A stretch of DNA of 64,000 nucleotides, from NCBI GenBank assembly GCA_035533275.1, contig DATLUD010000055.1:1-64000 (forward strand), in the 5' to 3' direction. This DNA comes from SCRA01 sp035533275. Its GTDB lineage: Bacteria; Vulcanimicrobiota; Vulcanimicrobiia; Vulcanimicrobiales; SCRA01. Position 1 is the stretch's first letter; every line of letters starts with the position of its first letter. Below, in pieces: positions 53,546 to 63,031 of this stretch. The translations under genes and the position numbers were made by a program. The notes beneath the pieces were generated by a model. That model did no database searches. It was given only the letters and a program-made list of their open reading frames with translations, and had not been told where the DNA came from.

Positions 53546-56098
53546 CTAGCCGCCAAAGGTGAAGCTCTGCGGGATGATGGGGCCGTTCTGGCCGATGCCG
53601 AAGTTCGCGCTGCGGCTGGGGAACGCCAGCAGGTTGATGGTGGCGTCAAACTCCTTGAGATCCTCGCGGTACGAGAGTTGGATCTCGTAGCAGTTGCCGA
53701 CGATGTGGCGGTAGTAGATGGCCTTGTTCAAGAGCCCGTGCTGGCCGAAGAGGCCGCCGTAGTAGAGGTTGCCGGCGAACTGGATCTCGCTGTCGTGGCC
53801 GAAGGGCGTGGCGATCTGCACGTTCGTGGGACCGAACTTCGAGTAGGCGGGATCGTAGGCTCCGCCGAGCTGCAGGTAAGCCACGCGAAACGGGCGCAGC
53901 GTGAGCTGATAGGTGACCGGCTGCGCGATGTGGTTAAAGGTCGTCCCCGTGGCCAACGTGAGGTTATAGTAGCTCTGGTTGAACACGCGCAGCACGTCCT
54001 GCGCGCTCGACTGGTTTCCCCCTAGGATGTCGAGGGTCTGGAACGGGCCGAAGCGGTTGCCGTTCGTGTTCACCTCGTTGTAGCTCAACGAGTTCGAGAA
54101 GTGCGCTCCGAAGACCGAGGAGAGCGAGATGTTCTGCGTGATCTGGGCCTTCTGGTCCCCCGTGCCGTAGATGTCCTGGCGCACGTTGACGCCGGCGTTG
54201 AAGTCCGTGTTGTGGAAGATTCGGCGGTAGATCGGGCCGATCGAGAAGTTCGCCTCCTCGCGGGAGGTCTGCACGTTGTCGGGATACTCGTGGTAGCGCC
54301 CGATGACGAAGTTCATCGAGTACGGGAAGAGCGCGAACGGCCGCAGGTGGGGACGGATGGTGATCTCCGGCAGGCGGTCGATGCCGGAGAGAAAGGTGGC
54401 ATCCGTCTTGTCGAGCGTGATCGACGTGTCGAACGCCTTGCCCGTGATGTTCGTGAGCGTGTTGAAGTGGAGCGAGTCCGTGTTCGACGACGAGAAGAGC
54501 TCGTTACGATTCGCGGACTCGCTGATGCTGATCTGCTGGCTGACCGTGCTGCTGAGCTGGCGGCTGTCCGTGAAGCCGTACGTGGTGCTCGACTGCTGGC
54601 CGCCCGACTGGTAGCGCGAGAACGTGTAGTTCTCTTGCTCGCGCGAGCCCGCGTACGAGACGCTCGAGTTCAACGAGAAGGCCGGCGGCAGGTAGACGAA
54701 CGGGCCGTAGTTTCCGTTGTACTGTAAGGCGAAGTTTCCGTGCAGACGCTGCGAGAAGTTCTCGGTGTCGTTCACGGAGAGGTTGTAGCGCTTCTGGCCG
54801 CCCTGGAGCCCGTTGTAGTTGAAGTCGTCGAAGTTGATCTCGCCGGAGCGCCGGTTGTCTGCGCGCCGGTAGAAGGCGACGTAGCCTAGCTCCACGCCGA
54901 GCTTTTGAAAGTAGTTGAGGACGTAGTAGCCGTACCAGTCCTCGTTGCGGTAGAAGGCCATCCGTTCTTTGACGAAGACGCCCGTGTTCTGGGTGTAGCC
55001 GACGATGGGCGTGGAGCTGTTCAGCCTGCGGGCCGCCTCGTGACGGAGGCCGATCACGAGGACGGGGATGTAGGCGACGGGGATGATCCCGAGATAGAGG
55101 ACGGCCTTGCGCGCGACCAGCTTGTCGTTCGGGTAGATGTCGACCGAGCGGGCCTCGAAATGGTAGCCCGCCTTGGGCTCGTCGCACGTGGTGAACGACG
55201 AGCGCTCGATGTGCGTCACGCCGCTGCGCAGACTGGTGATCTCCTTGCCGGAGAAATAGAGTCTGCCGCGTTCGACTCCCTCGGTGGTGGCGCCGTGGCC
55301 TCCGATCAGCTCCGCCATGCCCTTGTCCGTGTCGAAGCTGATGGTCTGCGCATAGAGGACGGCATCCCCGCGCTGGTTGCGCAGGTAGGGGCTCCCCGTG
55401 ATGATGATCGTGTGGTCGCCGTCGAAGTGGGCGCGGTCGCCGCCGAGAATGATGTCGCGATAGTAGACGCGCACGTTCCCCTCGGCGTCCATGGGCTGAT
55501 GAGGCTGGTTGCTGCCGGTGACGCGATCGGCGACCACGGCGACTTGGTCGGGGCCGAGCGTGGGAATGGGCGTGGGCCCGACGGGAGAGGGCACCTCGGT
55601 TGGCTGGGGGGAGGCACCGGCGGGCGGTATGGTCGGCAGCGGGGTCGGCGGGGCCCCCGAGGGCCCGGGACTCGGATGCACGATGAAGACCGGTCCGGGG
55701 CTCCCCGTGAAGACGGGGGTGGGCGTCGGCAGCGGCGGGGGCGTCACGGTCGGGGGCGTCGGCGTGGGTTGCGGCGCCACCAGGATGGGGGCTCCCTGCC
55801 CCGGCCGGTGGAACGGCAGCGGGGTGAGACCCGGACTCGGCGCCGCCGTGGGCGTCGCAGAGGGTGTGGGTGCCGGCGTCGGAGACTCGGAGGGCGAGGG
55901 CGAGGGCTCGGTGGGGGAGGCGGTGTCGCTGGGAGCGGGGGCCGCCTGAGCCACGGCGGCGCTGCACGAGCCGGCGGGGAAGAAGGTGGCGGTCGAGTTG
56001 GCCGGGGCGATGACCGCGGCTCGGGCCGGCAAGAGCGAGACCACCGCGATCGATGCGGCGGTCAGCAAAGAGAGCAGGCGTCGGGGCAAACCGTGCAC
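53546..56098 (-). CDS. lptD: LptD-like outer membrane LPS-assembly protein with fused LptA-type domain
   Basis: 850 aa. Signal peptide, then an unusual linker of about 130 residues (about 50-185) dominated by Pro, Thr and Ser, then an OstA/LptA-like domain (VVADRVTGSNQPHQPMDAEGNVRVYY, about 190-290), the LptD signature region (FTTCDEPKAGYHFEARSVDIYPNDKLVARKAVLYLGIIPVAYIPVL) and a beta-barrel with many aromatic strands. It would insert lipopolysaccharide-like lipid in the outer leaflet. The GTG overlaps the stop of the permease gene (TAGTG), supporting a joint role. The barrel is diverged, so a related export function remains possible. Confidence 0.85.
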   Translation of the reverse strand: MHGLPRRLLSLLTAASIAVVSLLPARAAVIAPANSTATFFPAGSCSAAVAQAAPAPSDTASPTEPSPSPSESPTPAPTPSATPTAAPSPGLTPLPFHRPGQGAPILVAPQPTPTPPTVTPPPLPTPTPVFTGSPGPVFIVHPSPGPSGAPPTPLPTIPPAGASPQPTEVPSPVGPTPIPTLGPDQVAVVADRVTGSNQPHQPMDAEGNVRVYYRDIILGGDRAHFDGDHTIIITGSPYLRNQRGDAVLYAQTISFDTDKGMAELIGGHGATTEGVERGRLYFSGKEITSLRSGVTHIERSSFTTCDEPKAGYHFEARSVDIYPNDKLVARKAVLYLGIIPVAYIPVLVIGLRHEAARRLNSSTPIVGYTQNTGVFVKERMAFYRNEDWYGYYVLNYFQKLGVELGYVAFYRRADNRRSGEINFDDFNYNGLQGGQKRYNLSVNDTENFSQRLHGNFALQYNGNYGPFVYLPPAFSLNSSVSYAGSREQENYTFSRYQSGGQQSSTTYGFTDSRQLSSTVSQQISISESANRNELFSSSNTDSLHFNTLTNITGKAFDTSITLDKTDATFLSGIDRLPEITIRPHLRPFALFPYSMNFVIGRYHEYPDNVQTSREEANFSIGPIYRRIFHNTDFNAGVNVRQDIYGTGDQKAQITQNISLSSVFGAHFSNSLSYNEVNTNGNRFGPFQTLDILGGNQSSAQDVLRVFNQSYYNLTLATGTTFNHIAQPVTYQLTLRPFRVAYLQLGGAYDPAYSKFGPTNVQIATPFGHDSEIQFAGNLYYGGLFGQHGLLNKAIYYRHIVGNCYEIQLSYREDLKEFDATINLLAFPSRSANFGIGQNGPIIPQSFTFGG

Positions 56099-57252
56099 TA
56101 GCGATCCTCGAGGTAGAGCATGGCGCCTCCCGCCAGGCCGGTGACGACGTTGGGCAGCCAGGCCGCGAGGTAGGCGTTGACCTCACCGTTGCGTCCCAGC
56201 GCCGCCATCGCCGCCATGAACAGTTGATAGATGAAGAGCACCACGATCGAGAGCGTGATCCCCAGGGTGCGCCCTTTCTTGCCGTAGCGGCTCGCCAGCG
56301 GAATGCCGATCAGCACGGCGATGAACGCGCCGAACGGGTAGGCCAGCTTCTGCGCGAGCGTGATCTGCAGGATGCCCACCGACGGCCCGCCCAGCCCTTG
56401 CGCCTTCATCGCCGACACCTGTTCGCCGAGCTGCTTCGACGACATCGTATACGGATCGGTATTGGACGTCGAGAGGAACTGCGACGCGGTCTCGTGCAGC
56501 GGCAGCGGCACGGTCACGTTCTTGCCGGCGACGCTGTAGGCCACGGTTCCGTTGGGCCGGAAGGCCACCTGCCTCGCGTTCTCCAGGACAAGCTGCTCGT
56601 TCTCGATGTATGCCTTCTGCGCCGTGGTGACCTTCTGGAAGAAGTCGCCCCGATTGGGTTCGAAGATCATCACGCCGTCCATCGTCTTGCCGTCGGCCTC
56701 CACGCGGCTGACGTAGAAGATGCGTCCGGAGTCAGGATCCTTGCGGAAGAACTCCGGCTCCACGGGGAGCGTGGCGGTGCGGTAGACGATCTGATAGAAG
56801 GAGCGCGTGGAGAGGTCCACCGTGATCGGCGTGATCTTCTCGTTGATGAGATACGTGGCGACGAAGATGGCCAGGCCCGAGAGCAAGAGCGGAGCCGAGA
56901 TGCGCACGAAGCTCACGCCGCTGGTGCGCAGGGCGGTGATCTCGTTGTCGGCGGCCAGCCGCCCGAATGCCATCATGGTGGCGAAGAGGCAGGCGAAAGG
57001 TGCCGCCATCGGGATCACCAGCGGCACGCGAAAGACCAGAAAGCGCAGCACCAGGCCGATTGGGGCATGGGCGTTGATGATGTAATCCGCCGCCAAGAAG
57101 AAGAAGTTGATGAACTGAAACAGCAGAAACGCGGCGAGCGCGAAGGCGAAAGGACCCACGCACTCCGCTAGCAGGTACCGGTCCAGGATCGTGACTACCG
57201 GGCGGCTCGTGGGCGGCGTGGCTTGCACGGCGCGTACGCTGCTCGTCGCCAT
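56098..57252 (-). CDS. LptF/LptG family permease (YjgP/YjgQ)
   Basis: 384 aa. Six membrane helices, three at each end, around a periplasmic beta domain. Family motifs: ILDRYLLAECVGPFAFALAAFLLF, AFGRLAADNEITALRTSGVSF and the C-terminal LAYPFGAFIAVLIGIPLASRYGKKGR. Moves lipopolysaccharide with LptB and LptC. Only one LptF/G gene is here; it may act as a homodimer or have a partner elsewhere. Starts 8 bp after the lytic transglycosylase. Confidence 0.9.
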   Translation of the reverse strand: MATSSVRAVQATPPTSRPVVTILDRYLLAECVGPFAFALAAFLLFQFINFFFLAADYIINAHAPIGLVLRFLVFRVPLVIPMAAPFACLFATMMAFGRLAADNEITALRTSGVSFVRISAPLLLSGLAIFVATYLINEKITPITVDLSTRSFYQIVYRTATLPVEPEFFRKDPDSGRIFYVSRVEADGKTMDGVMIFEPNRGDFFQKVTTAQKAYIENEQLVLENARQVAFRPNGTVAYSVAGKNVTVPLPLHETASQFLSTSNTDPYTMSSKQLGEQVSAMKAQGLGGPSVGILQITLAQKLAYPFGAFIAVLIGIPLASRYGKKGRTLGITLSIVVLFIYQLFMAAMAALGRNGEVNAYLAAWLPNVVTGLAGGAMLYLEDR

Positions 57253-57260
57253 CCGATGCT

Positions 57261-57830
57261 TTACGAGCCGGCGTCTGCGAGGACCCGCGTCACGTAGGCG
57301 CGCGTCTCGCGAAAGGGCGGGACCCCGTGATACCGGTTGACCGCTCCGGGGCCGGCGTTATAGGCGGCGACGGCGAGCTTCACGTTGCCATGGTACCGCG
57401 AGAGCAGGTCGTGGAGGTATCGCGTACCGCCGACCAGGCTCTGCCAGCGGTCGAAGGGGTCGGTGACGCCGTAGGCTCGCGCCGTTCCCGGCAAGAGCTG
57501 CATCAGTCCCCTGGCCCCCGCCGGCGAGACGGCCCGCGGATTCCCGTGGGACTCGGCCTGGACCATCGCATAGGTGAGCTTGGCGGGGACGCGGCTCTGG
57601 GCCGAGGCCGCCTCGACCAACTGCCGGAGCGACCCCGCCGGGGGCTCCGCCGACAACAGGTCTCCCGACCCGCAGCCGGCCAAGCCGGCGGCGAGCACGA
57701 GGGCGGTAGCCGAGAGTACCTGCGGACGCAACAAGGTAGGTGCAGTTTGTCGCCTCGCGCGCCTGGCACCTCCGGTCGGAATAGCTACCGGCGGACGGTC
57801 ACTATTTGATACCCGGGTCAGGTGTGACAT
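57261..57830 (-). CDS. Lytic transglycosylase (SLT family) lipoprotein
   Basis: About 189 aa. Lipobox LAGC after a hydrophobic stretch, then the SLT domain with catalytic glutamate in AMVQAESHGNPRAVSPAGARGLMQLLPGTARAYGV and VAAYNAGPGAVNRYHG. Cleaves peptidoglycan glycan strands. The start is uncertain: ATG 57830 leaves about 43 residues before the lipobox and lacks a ribosome site; TTG codons near 57739 would give a normal-length signal peptide. First gene of the minus-strand unit with the LptF/G-like and LptD-like genes. Confidence 0.85.
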   Translation of the reverse strand: MSHLTRVSNSDRPPVAIPTGGARRARRQTAPTLLRPQVLSATALVLAAGLAGCGSGDLLSAEPPAGSLRQLVEAASAQSRVPAKLTYAMVQAESHGNPRAVSPAGARGLMQLLPGTARAYGVTDPFDRWQSLVGGTRYLHDLLSRYHGNVKLAVAAYNAGPGAVNRYHGVPPFRETRAYVTRVLADAGS

Positions 57831-57921
57831 CCGCGGAGGCATCGAACGCATGGTCGATGTTTCCGGCGCGCTACCGTGCCGCCTTCGCGCGGGGCGGCTC
57901 GAATTCGCCGGCCGCGGCGTG

Positions 57922-57950
57922 TTGCTTCCTTTGACTACCTGGGTTATAGT
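57922..57950 (+). promoter_or_regulatory. Sigma70 promoter of the dcw cluster
   Basis: TTGCTT (57922-57927), exactly 17 bp, TATAGT (57945-57950): the best sigma70-type match seen in the window. It lies 40 bp before the mraZ start. Confidence 0.75.
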
Positions 57951-57993
57951 GGTGACAAATGGTTGCAAGTGGAGCCAGGTGGTAGACCGGTGG
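57950..57993 (+). promoter_or_regulatory. MraZ operator: TGG repeats at 10-bp spacing
   Basis: TGG occurs at 57950, 57960, 57970 and 57980 with exact 10-bp period and again at 57991. MraZ proteins bind direct repeats of this kind next to their own promoter. The array starts at the last base of the -10 box and runs to the mraZ start codon, ideal for repression. Confidence 0.7.
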
Positions 57994-58430
57994 CGTCAGA
58001 GTTCCCCCGTTTCACGGGGTCGTACGAGCTTCGGCTCGACGACAAGGGGCGGCTGGTGGTACCTGCCCGGATCCGCGAGCGGCTCGGCGGGGCGTTCGTC
58101 ATCACCATCGCGCCGCCGGACCCCTGCCTCGCCCTCTACCCCCAGGGGGCATGGGACGCGTTCTGCGCCCGACTCGAGGCTGCGCCACGGAAGGACGAGC
58201 AGTACCGGCGATTCGTGCGCCGACTCTTCGCGCATACCGAGGAGGTTGCCACGGATGGTCAGGGCCGTCTTCTTCTTCCGCCGCACTTGCGAAAAGTCGT
58301 GGAGATCGAACGGGAGGTGGTACTCGTCGGGTCGTTGACGCGCGTGGAGGTGTGGAGCGCGGAGATGTATCGCCGGCAGCCGGAAGAGGAGAACGTCGCC
58401 GACCTGATGACCGAGCTAGGCCTCTACTGA
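57990..58430 (+). CDS. mraZ: Transcriptional regulator MraZ
   Basis: 146 aa, normal length. Two AbrB-like half domains: FTGSYELRLDDKGRLVVPARIRERL and the second around EEVATDGQGRLLLPPHLRKVVEIEREVVLVGSLTRVEVWS. GTG 57990 is chosen for its AGGTGG site; an in-frame GTG at 57969 is possible. It regulates the division and cell-wall cluster that follows. Confidence 0.93.
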   Translation: MASEFPRFTGSYELRLDDKGRLVVPARIRERLGGAFVITIAPPDPCLALYPQGAWDAFCARLEAAPRKDEQYRRFVRRLFAHTEEVATDGQGRLLLPPHLRKVVEIEREVVLVGSLTRVEVWSAEMYRRQPEEENVADLMTELGLY

Positions 58431-59314
58431 TGGAGGCGGGGCACGTCCCCGTTCTCCTGGACGAGGCGCTCGAGTATCTGGCGGTTCGCCCCGAGGGGAT
58501 CTACGTCGACGCGACCTTCGGCGCCGGCGGCCACTCGAGGCGCATCCTCGAGCAGTTGACGTCGGGACGGCTGATCGCCTTCGACGTCGATCCGAAGGCC
58601 CTCGAGCGATGCGGCGATCTTCCGGCGGAGCGGTTCACGCTGGTGCGGGCCAACTTTCGAGAGTTGGCGCGCCGGCTCGACGAGTTGGAGCTGAGTGTCA
58701 TCGACGGGATCCTCTACGACTTGGGAGTCTCGTCGATGCAACTGGATGTCGCGGAGCGCGGCATGAGCTTTAGGGAGGAGGCGCCGTTGGACATGCGACT
58801 CGATCCGACGACCGGGCCGACGGCCGCCGAGATGTTGGCGACGGTGAGCGAGTCCGAGTTGGCACAGGTGATCTTCGAGTACGGCCAGGAGCGAGCGGCG
58901 CGCCGGATCGCGCGCGCCATCGTGCGCCGCCGCGACGAGGGGCGTCTGCCGCGCACGACCACCGGCCTCGCCGCCTTGGTGGCCGGCGTGCTGCATCGCT
59001 ACGGCCACCGCGAGCGGATCCATCCGGCGACCCGCACGTTCCAGGCCCTGCGCATCGCCGTCAACGACGAGCTGGGCGCGCTGCGCGAGTCGCTCCTGCA
59101 GGCCACCGACCGCCTCGCCACGGGCGGGCGCATCGTGGTCATCTCGTTCCATTCGCTCGAGGACAAGATCGTGAAAGAGCACTTTCGCTCCGATCGCCGG
59201 CTCGAGGCGCTGACGCGCAAGCCGGTCGTGCCGACCGAGGCCGAGACCTCCGCCAACCCCCGCGCCCGGAGCGCCAAGCTGCGCGCCGCGCGCCGCGTGG
59301 AGGAAGAGCCGTGA
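58430..59314 (+). CDS. rsmH: 16S rRNA m4C1402 methyltransferase RsmH
   Basis: 294 aa. HVPVLLDEALEYL, the SAM motif VDATFGAGGHSRRIL, DGILYDLGVSSMQLD and the C-terminal RIVVISFHSLEDKIVKEHF are all conserved. TGATG couples it to mraZ. Confidence 0.96.
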   Translation: MEAGHVPVLLDEALEYLAVRPEGIYVDATFGAGGHSRRILEQLTSGRLIAFDVDPKALERCGDLPAERFTLVRANFRELARRLDELELSVIDGILYDLGVSSMQLDVAERGMSFREEAPLDMRLDPTTGPTAAEMLATVSESELAQVIFEYGQERAARRIARAIVRRRDEGRLPRTTTGLAALVAGVLHRYGHRERIHPATRTFQALRIAVNDELGALRESLLQATDRLATGGRIVVISFHSLEDKIVKEHFRSDRRLEALTRKPVVPTEAETSANPRARSAKLRAARRVEEEP

Positions 59315-59745
59315 TCGCCGCGCGCCTGCTTCCCGAGCGGGAACCCGAACGTCGCGAGCGTCCGCGGCCGCGCCCCCACCGCGGCGTCGCTCAGCGTCGC
59401 GCCACCTGGCTACGGATCGTCGCCGTGGCGTCGCTGCCCTTCATCCTGGTGATGGCGTACGTGGCGCTCTTCGCTCACGTGACCACCCTCGGTTACGCCT
59501 ATGCGCGGGCGCAAGGCGAGTTGGCCAAGGCGCAGGCGGAGCACACGCAATTGCAGGACGAGACGGCTCGGCTGGAGTCGCCGCAGCGCCTCGCGGCGAT
59601 CGCCAAGCGGCTGGGCATGCGCGACCCGGGCACCGAGCTGGTGGTGCGGCTGGGAGCTCCTCCCGCGGTCGCCAGCCGCGGCCCGCTCGCCAGCGGCGTC
59701 GCGCTGATCTCCGAGGCGGCAAGCAGCATCTTGCGGATGAGATAG
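59311..59745 (+). CDS. ftsL: FtsL-like cell division protein
   Basis: 144 aa: basic, arginine-rich cytoplasmic tail (1-35), one membrane helix (IVAVASLPFILVMAYVALFAHV), then a short coiled coil (ARAQGELAKAQAEHTQLQDETARLESPQRLAAIAKRLGM). Assigned mainly by topology and position between rsmH and ftsI. The GTG overlaps the rsmH stop. Confidence 0.8.
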   Translation: MIAARLLPEREPERRERPRPRPHRGVAQRRATWLRIVAVASLPFILVMAYVALFAHVTTLGYAYARAQGELAKAQAEHTQLQDETARLESPQRLAAIAKRLGMRDPGTELVVRLGAPPAVASRGPLASGVALISEAASSILRMR

Positions 59746-59746
59746 C

Positions 59747-61519
59747 GTGCGGACGCGGTTCACTCGTCAGAGGAGCTTCGCCCGTATTCCACCCATGCGG
59801 GCGAAGCTGTTCTTTGCCCTGCTCGTGGCGGTGGGGGCCTACCTCTGCTGGCGTTTGGTCGACGTGCAGGTGGTCAACGGCAAGGTCTACGCGCGCGACG
59901 CCTTGGAGCAGCAGCGGGAGACGCTCGACGTCCCCGGGAGGCGAGGCCAGATCCTCGATCGCGACGGCGCGGTGCTCGTGACCTCGCATCCCTCGGAGTC
60001 CGTCTTCGCCGTTCCCGCGCAGATCACCGACCCCGCCGCCACGGCCACGCGGGTCGCGGCGGTGCTCCATCTACACGCCGCCGACGTGGAGCCGCTGCTC
60101 ACCGGCAAGGGCGAGTTCGTGTGGATCGCCCGCAAGATTCCCACGGCGCAAGCGGAGCGGTTGCGGCACGAGAACATCACTGGCATCAACGTGATCCACG
60201 AGGAGACGGGGCAACGCGTCGACGTCGACGGCACGCTGGCCTCGCCGGTTTTGGGCTTCGTCGGCATCGACGAGAACGGTCTCTCCGGGTTGGAGTACGA
60301 GTTCGACCGGCTGCTGCGCGGACGCCCCGGCAAGATGACGATGGAGACCGACCACTTCGGCGATCCCATCCCGTTTGCGCCGGAGATCGTCGACCCCGCG
60401 CGCCCCGGCGTCACCCTCGAGCTCACCATCGACCGCTACCTGCAGTTCGTGACGGAGCAGGCGCTGGGCGCCCAGATCCGCAAGTGGCACGCGCGCGGCG
60501 GCACGGCGATCGTGGTGGATCCGAACACGGGCGGCATCTTGGCGATGGCCAGCCTGCCGGACTTCAACCCCAACGAATACTGGAAGAGCAAGCCCGCCGT
60601 GTGGCGCAACCGCGCCGTCGAGGACTCGTACGAGCCGGGCTCCACGTTCAAGCTGATCATGACGGCGGCCGCGCTCACCGCCGGGATTCCGCCGCACGCG
60701 CTTTTCCCCGCTCGCGACGCCATCGAGATCGACGGGCACGTCATCCACAACGCGGACGACGGGCTCACGGTCACGGGGAAGTACGAGACGATCGACGACA
60801 TCATCGCCGACTCGCTCAACGTCGGCGCGGCGGAGATCGGCATGCGCGTCGGCGCGCGCCGCCTCTACCAGATGATCCGGCGCTTCGGCTTCGGCACGCC
60901 GACCCAGGTGGGGCTGCCCGGCGAGAATCCCGGATTGATGCAGCCGCTGAGCCAATGGAGCCGGATCTCGGTGGCGACCATCTCCTTCGGACAGGGCATC
61001 TCGGTGGAGCCGCTCCAGCTGGTGATGGCCTACGCGGCCATCGCCAACGGCGGAATGCTCTTGCGCCCGCGCGTCATCGACCGCCTGGTCGGAGCGGACG
61101 GGCAGACGATCTACCGGTATCGCCCCGAGGTGGTGCGCCGCGTGGTCTCGGAGAAGGTGGCCGCGGAGCTGCGGCATTATCTGCGCGAGGTGGTGCTGCG
61201 CGGCACGGGCGACCCCAGCGCGCGGGTTCCCGGCTACACCACGGCCGGCAAGACCGGCACGGCGCAGATTGCCCACGACGGCGTCTACGCGCCGGGCGAG
61301 TACAACGCGTCGTTCATCGGGATGGTCCCCGCCCAGCATCCGCGCTTCGTCATCCTGGTGAAGGTGGAGCGCCCGCGCGGCTCCATCTACGGCTCCGAGG
61401 TGGCGGCTCCGGCGTTCCGGGAGATCGCGCGTCTGGCCATGCTCCATGCGGGGATCACGCCGAAGGTGCGCTTGGTCCGCACGGAAGCGAAGGCAGGCGG
61501 AAAGAAGACGACGCGGTGA
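59747..61519 (+). CDS. ftsI: Division transpeptidase FtsI / PBP2-3 type
   Basis: 590 aa class B penicillin-binding protein. One membrane helix (residues 17-38), dimerisation domain with GRRGQILDRDGAVL, transpeptidase domain with SxxK in YEPGSTFKLI, SxN in DSLNVGA and KTG in AGKTGTAQ. Cross-links septal peptidoglycan. GTG start right after the ftsL stop; no C-terminal PASTA domain. Confidence 0.95.
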   Translation: MRTRFTRQRSFARIPPMRAKLFFALLVAVGAYLCWRLVDVQVVNGKVYARDALEQQRETLDVPGRRGQILDRDGAVLVTSHPSESVFAVPAQITDPAATATRVAAVLHLHAADVEPLLTGKGEFVWIARKIPTAQAERLRHENITGINVIHEETGQRVDVDGTLASPVLGFVGIDENGLSGLEYEFDRLLRGRPGKMTMETDHFGDPIPFAPEIVDPARPGVTLELTIDRYLQFVTEQALGAQIRKWHARGGTAIVVDPNTGGILAMASLPDFNPNEYWKSKPAVWRNRAVEDSYEPGSTFKLIMTAAALTAGIPPHALFPARDAIEIDGHVIHNADDGLTVTGKYETIDDIIADSLNVGAAEIGMRVGARRLYQMIRRFGFGTPTQVGLPGENPGLMQPLSQWSRISVATISFGQGISVEPLQLVMAYAAIANGGMLLRPRVIDRLVGADGQTIYRYRPEVVRRVVSEKVAAELRHYLREVVLRGTGDPSARVPGYTTAGKTGTAQIAHDGVYAPGEYNASFIGMVPAQHPRFVILVKVERPRGSIYGSEVAAPAFREIARLAMLHAGITPKVRLVRTEAKAGGKKTTR

Positions 61520-63030
61520 TCGCTCTGAAGGACCGCCGCATCGCCGTCGACTCGCGCCGCGTGACCGCGGGCGACGTCTTCGTCTGCCTGCGCGGCGCCC
61601 ACGTCGACGGGCACGACTACGCGCTGGAGGCCGCGCGCCTGGGCGCATCGGCGGTGGTGAGCGAACGCCCGCTGGCCGGCCTGCCTGCCGGCGTCGAGCT
61701 CGTGGTGGTCCCTGACGCCCACGCCGCCCTCTCGTCGCTGGCGGCGGCGCACTTCGGTCACCCCACGCGCGCCATGCGCTGCGTGGGCGTCACCGGCACC
61801 AACGGCAAGACCACCACCACCTATCTCGTCCAGGCGATCCTCCAGGAGGCCGGCGTTCCATGCGGCGTCATCGGGACGTTGGGGGCGCGCTTCGGCGACC
61901 GCTCGTGGGCGCTGGAGAACACGACGCCGCTGGCGCTCGAGCTGCAGGAGCTGCTGGCCGAGGTGCGCGCCGCCGGGGCTCGCGCGGTGGCGCTGGAGGT
62001 GAGCTCCCACGCGCTCGCGCTGCACCGCGCCGACGATGTGGAGTTCGACGTGGCGGCGGTCACCAACCTGACGCAGGACCATCTCGACTTCCACGGCTCG
62101 CTCGAAGCCTACGCCCGCGCGAAGCGCGTGCTCTTCGACGAGCTGCTCTCGCGCTCCGCGCGTCAGGGCGAGCGCGCGAAGCCGCCGGGAACCGCCGTGC
62201 TCAACCGCGACGATGCCACGGCGCGGGCTTGGCTGGCGGGCGAGGCGCCGTGGGGCGCGTGGCAGGTCGAGCGGACGTTGACGTACGGGATCGGCGAGTG
62301 GAGCGAGCGTGCCGACGTGCGCGCGGTGGACGTGAGGCTGGGGGCGGAGGGATCACGCTTTCTGCTGGTGCGCGGCGCGGATGCCGCTGCCGTGGAGATT
62401 GCGCTGCCCGGGCGCTTCAACGTCTCCAACGCGCTCTGCGCGGCGGCGTGCGCCGTTGCGCTGGACATCGACGTGGCGGTGGCGGCACGCGGGTTGGCGC
62501 GCGCCGGCGCCGTGCCCGGCAGGATGACGCCCGTGCGCGTCTCCGCGGCGCCCGCGGCGGCCCCGCGCGCGCTGCCGACGGTGATCGTGGACTACGCGCA
62601 CACGCCCGATGGTCTGGCCAACGTGCTGGATGCCGTGCGCCCTACCGTGTGCGGGCGCGTGGTGGCGGTGTTCGGCGCGGGGGGCGATCGCGATCGCGGC
62701 AAGCGCTCGCTGATGGGCGCGGTTGTGGCGGAACGCGCCGATGATCTCTACGTGACCTCAGACAATCCGCGCACCGAGGATCCGCAGGCGATCCTGCGGG
62801 ACGTGCTCTCCGGGGTGGAGTCGGCGATCGCGCGCGGGGCGCGCGCGGAGGTCCACGTGGAGCCGGATCGCGCGGCGGCGATCCGCCAGGCGATCGAAGC
62901 CGCTTCGTCCGACGACGTGGTGGTGATCGCGGGCAAGGGCCACGAGGAGTATCAGATCGTCGGGAGCGAGCGCCGGCCATTCTCCGACGAGGCCGTGGCG
63001 CGCGAGGCCTTGGAGGCCTGGGGGCGATGA
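61516..63030 (+). CDS. murE: UDP-MurNAc-tripeptide synthetase MurE
   Basis: 504 aa. DSRRVTAGDVFVCLRG at the start, ATP loop GVTGTNGKTTT, VTNLTQDHLDFHGS and DYAHTPDGL. The SDNPRTEDP motif predicts meso-diaminopimelate as the added amino acid. GTG overlaps the ftsI stop. Confidence 0.95.
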   Translation: MIALKDRRIAVDSRRVTAGDVFVCLRGAHVDGHDYALEAARLGASAVVSERPLAGLPAGVELVVVPDAHAALSSLAAAHFGHPTRAMRCVGVTGTNGKTTTTYLVQAILQEAGVPCGVIGTLGARFGDRSWALENTTPLALELQELLAEVRAAGARAVALEVSSHALALHRADDVEFDVAAVTNLTQDHLDFHGSLEAYARAKRVLFDELLSRSARQGERAKPPGTAVLNRDDATARAWLAGEAPWGAWQVERTLTYGIGEWSERADVRAVDVRLGAEGSRFLLVRGADAAAVEIALPGRFNVSNALCAAACAVALDIDVAVAARGLARAGAVPGRMTPVRVSAAPAAAPRALPTVIVDYAHTPDGLANVLDAVRPTVCGRVVAVFGAGGDRDRGKRSLMGAVVAERADDLYVTSDNPRTEDPQAILRDVLSGVESAIARGARAEVHVEPDRAAAIRQAIEAASSDDVVVIAGKGHEEYQIVGSERRPFSDEAVAREALEAWGR

Positions 63031-63031
63031 G

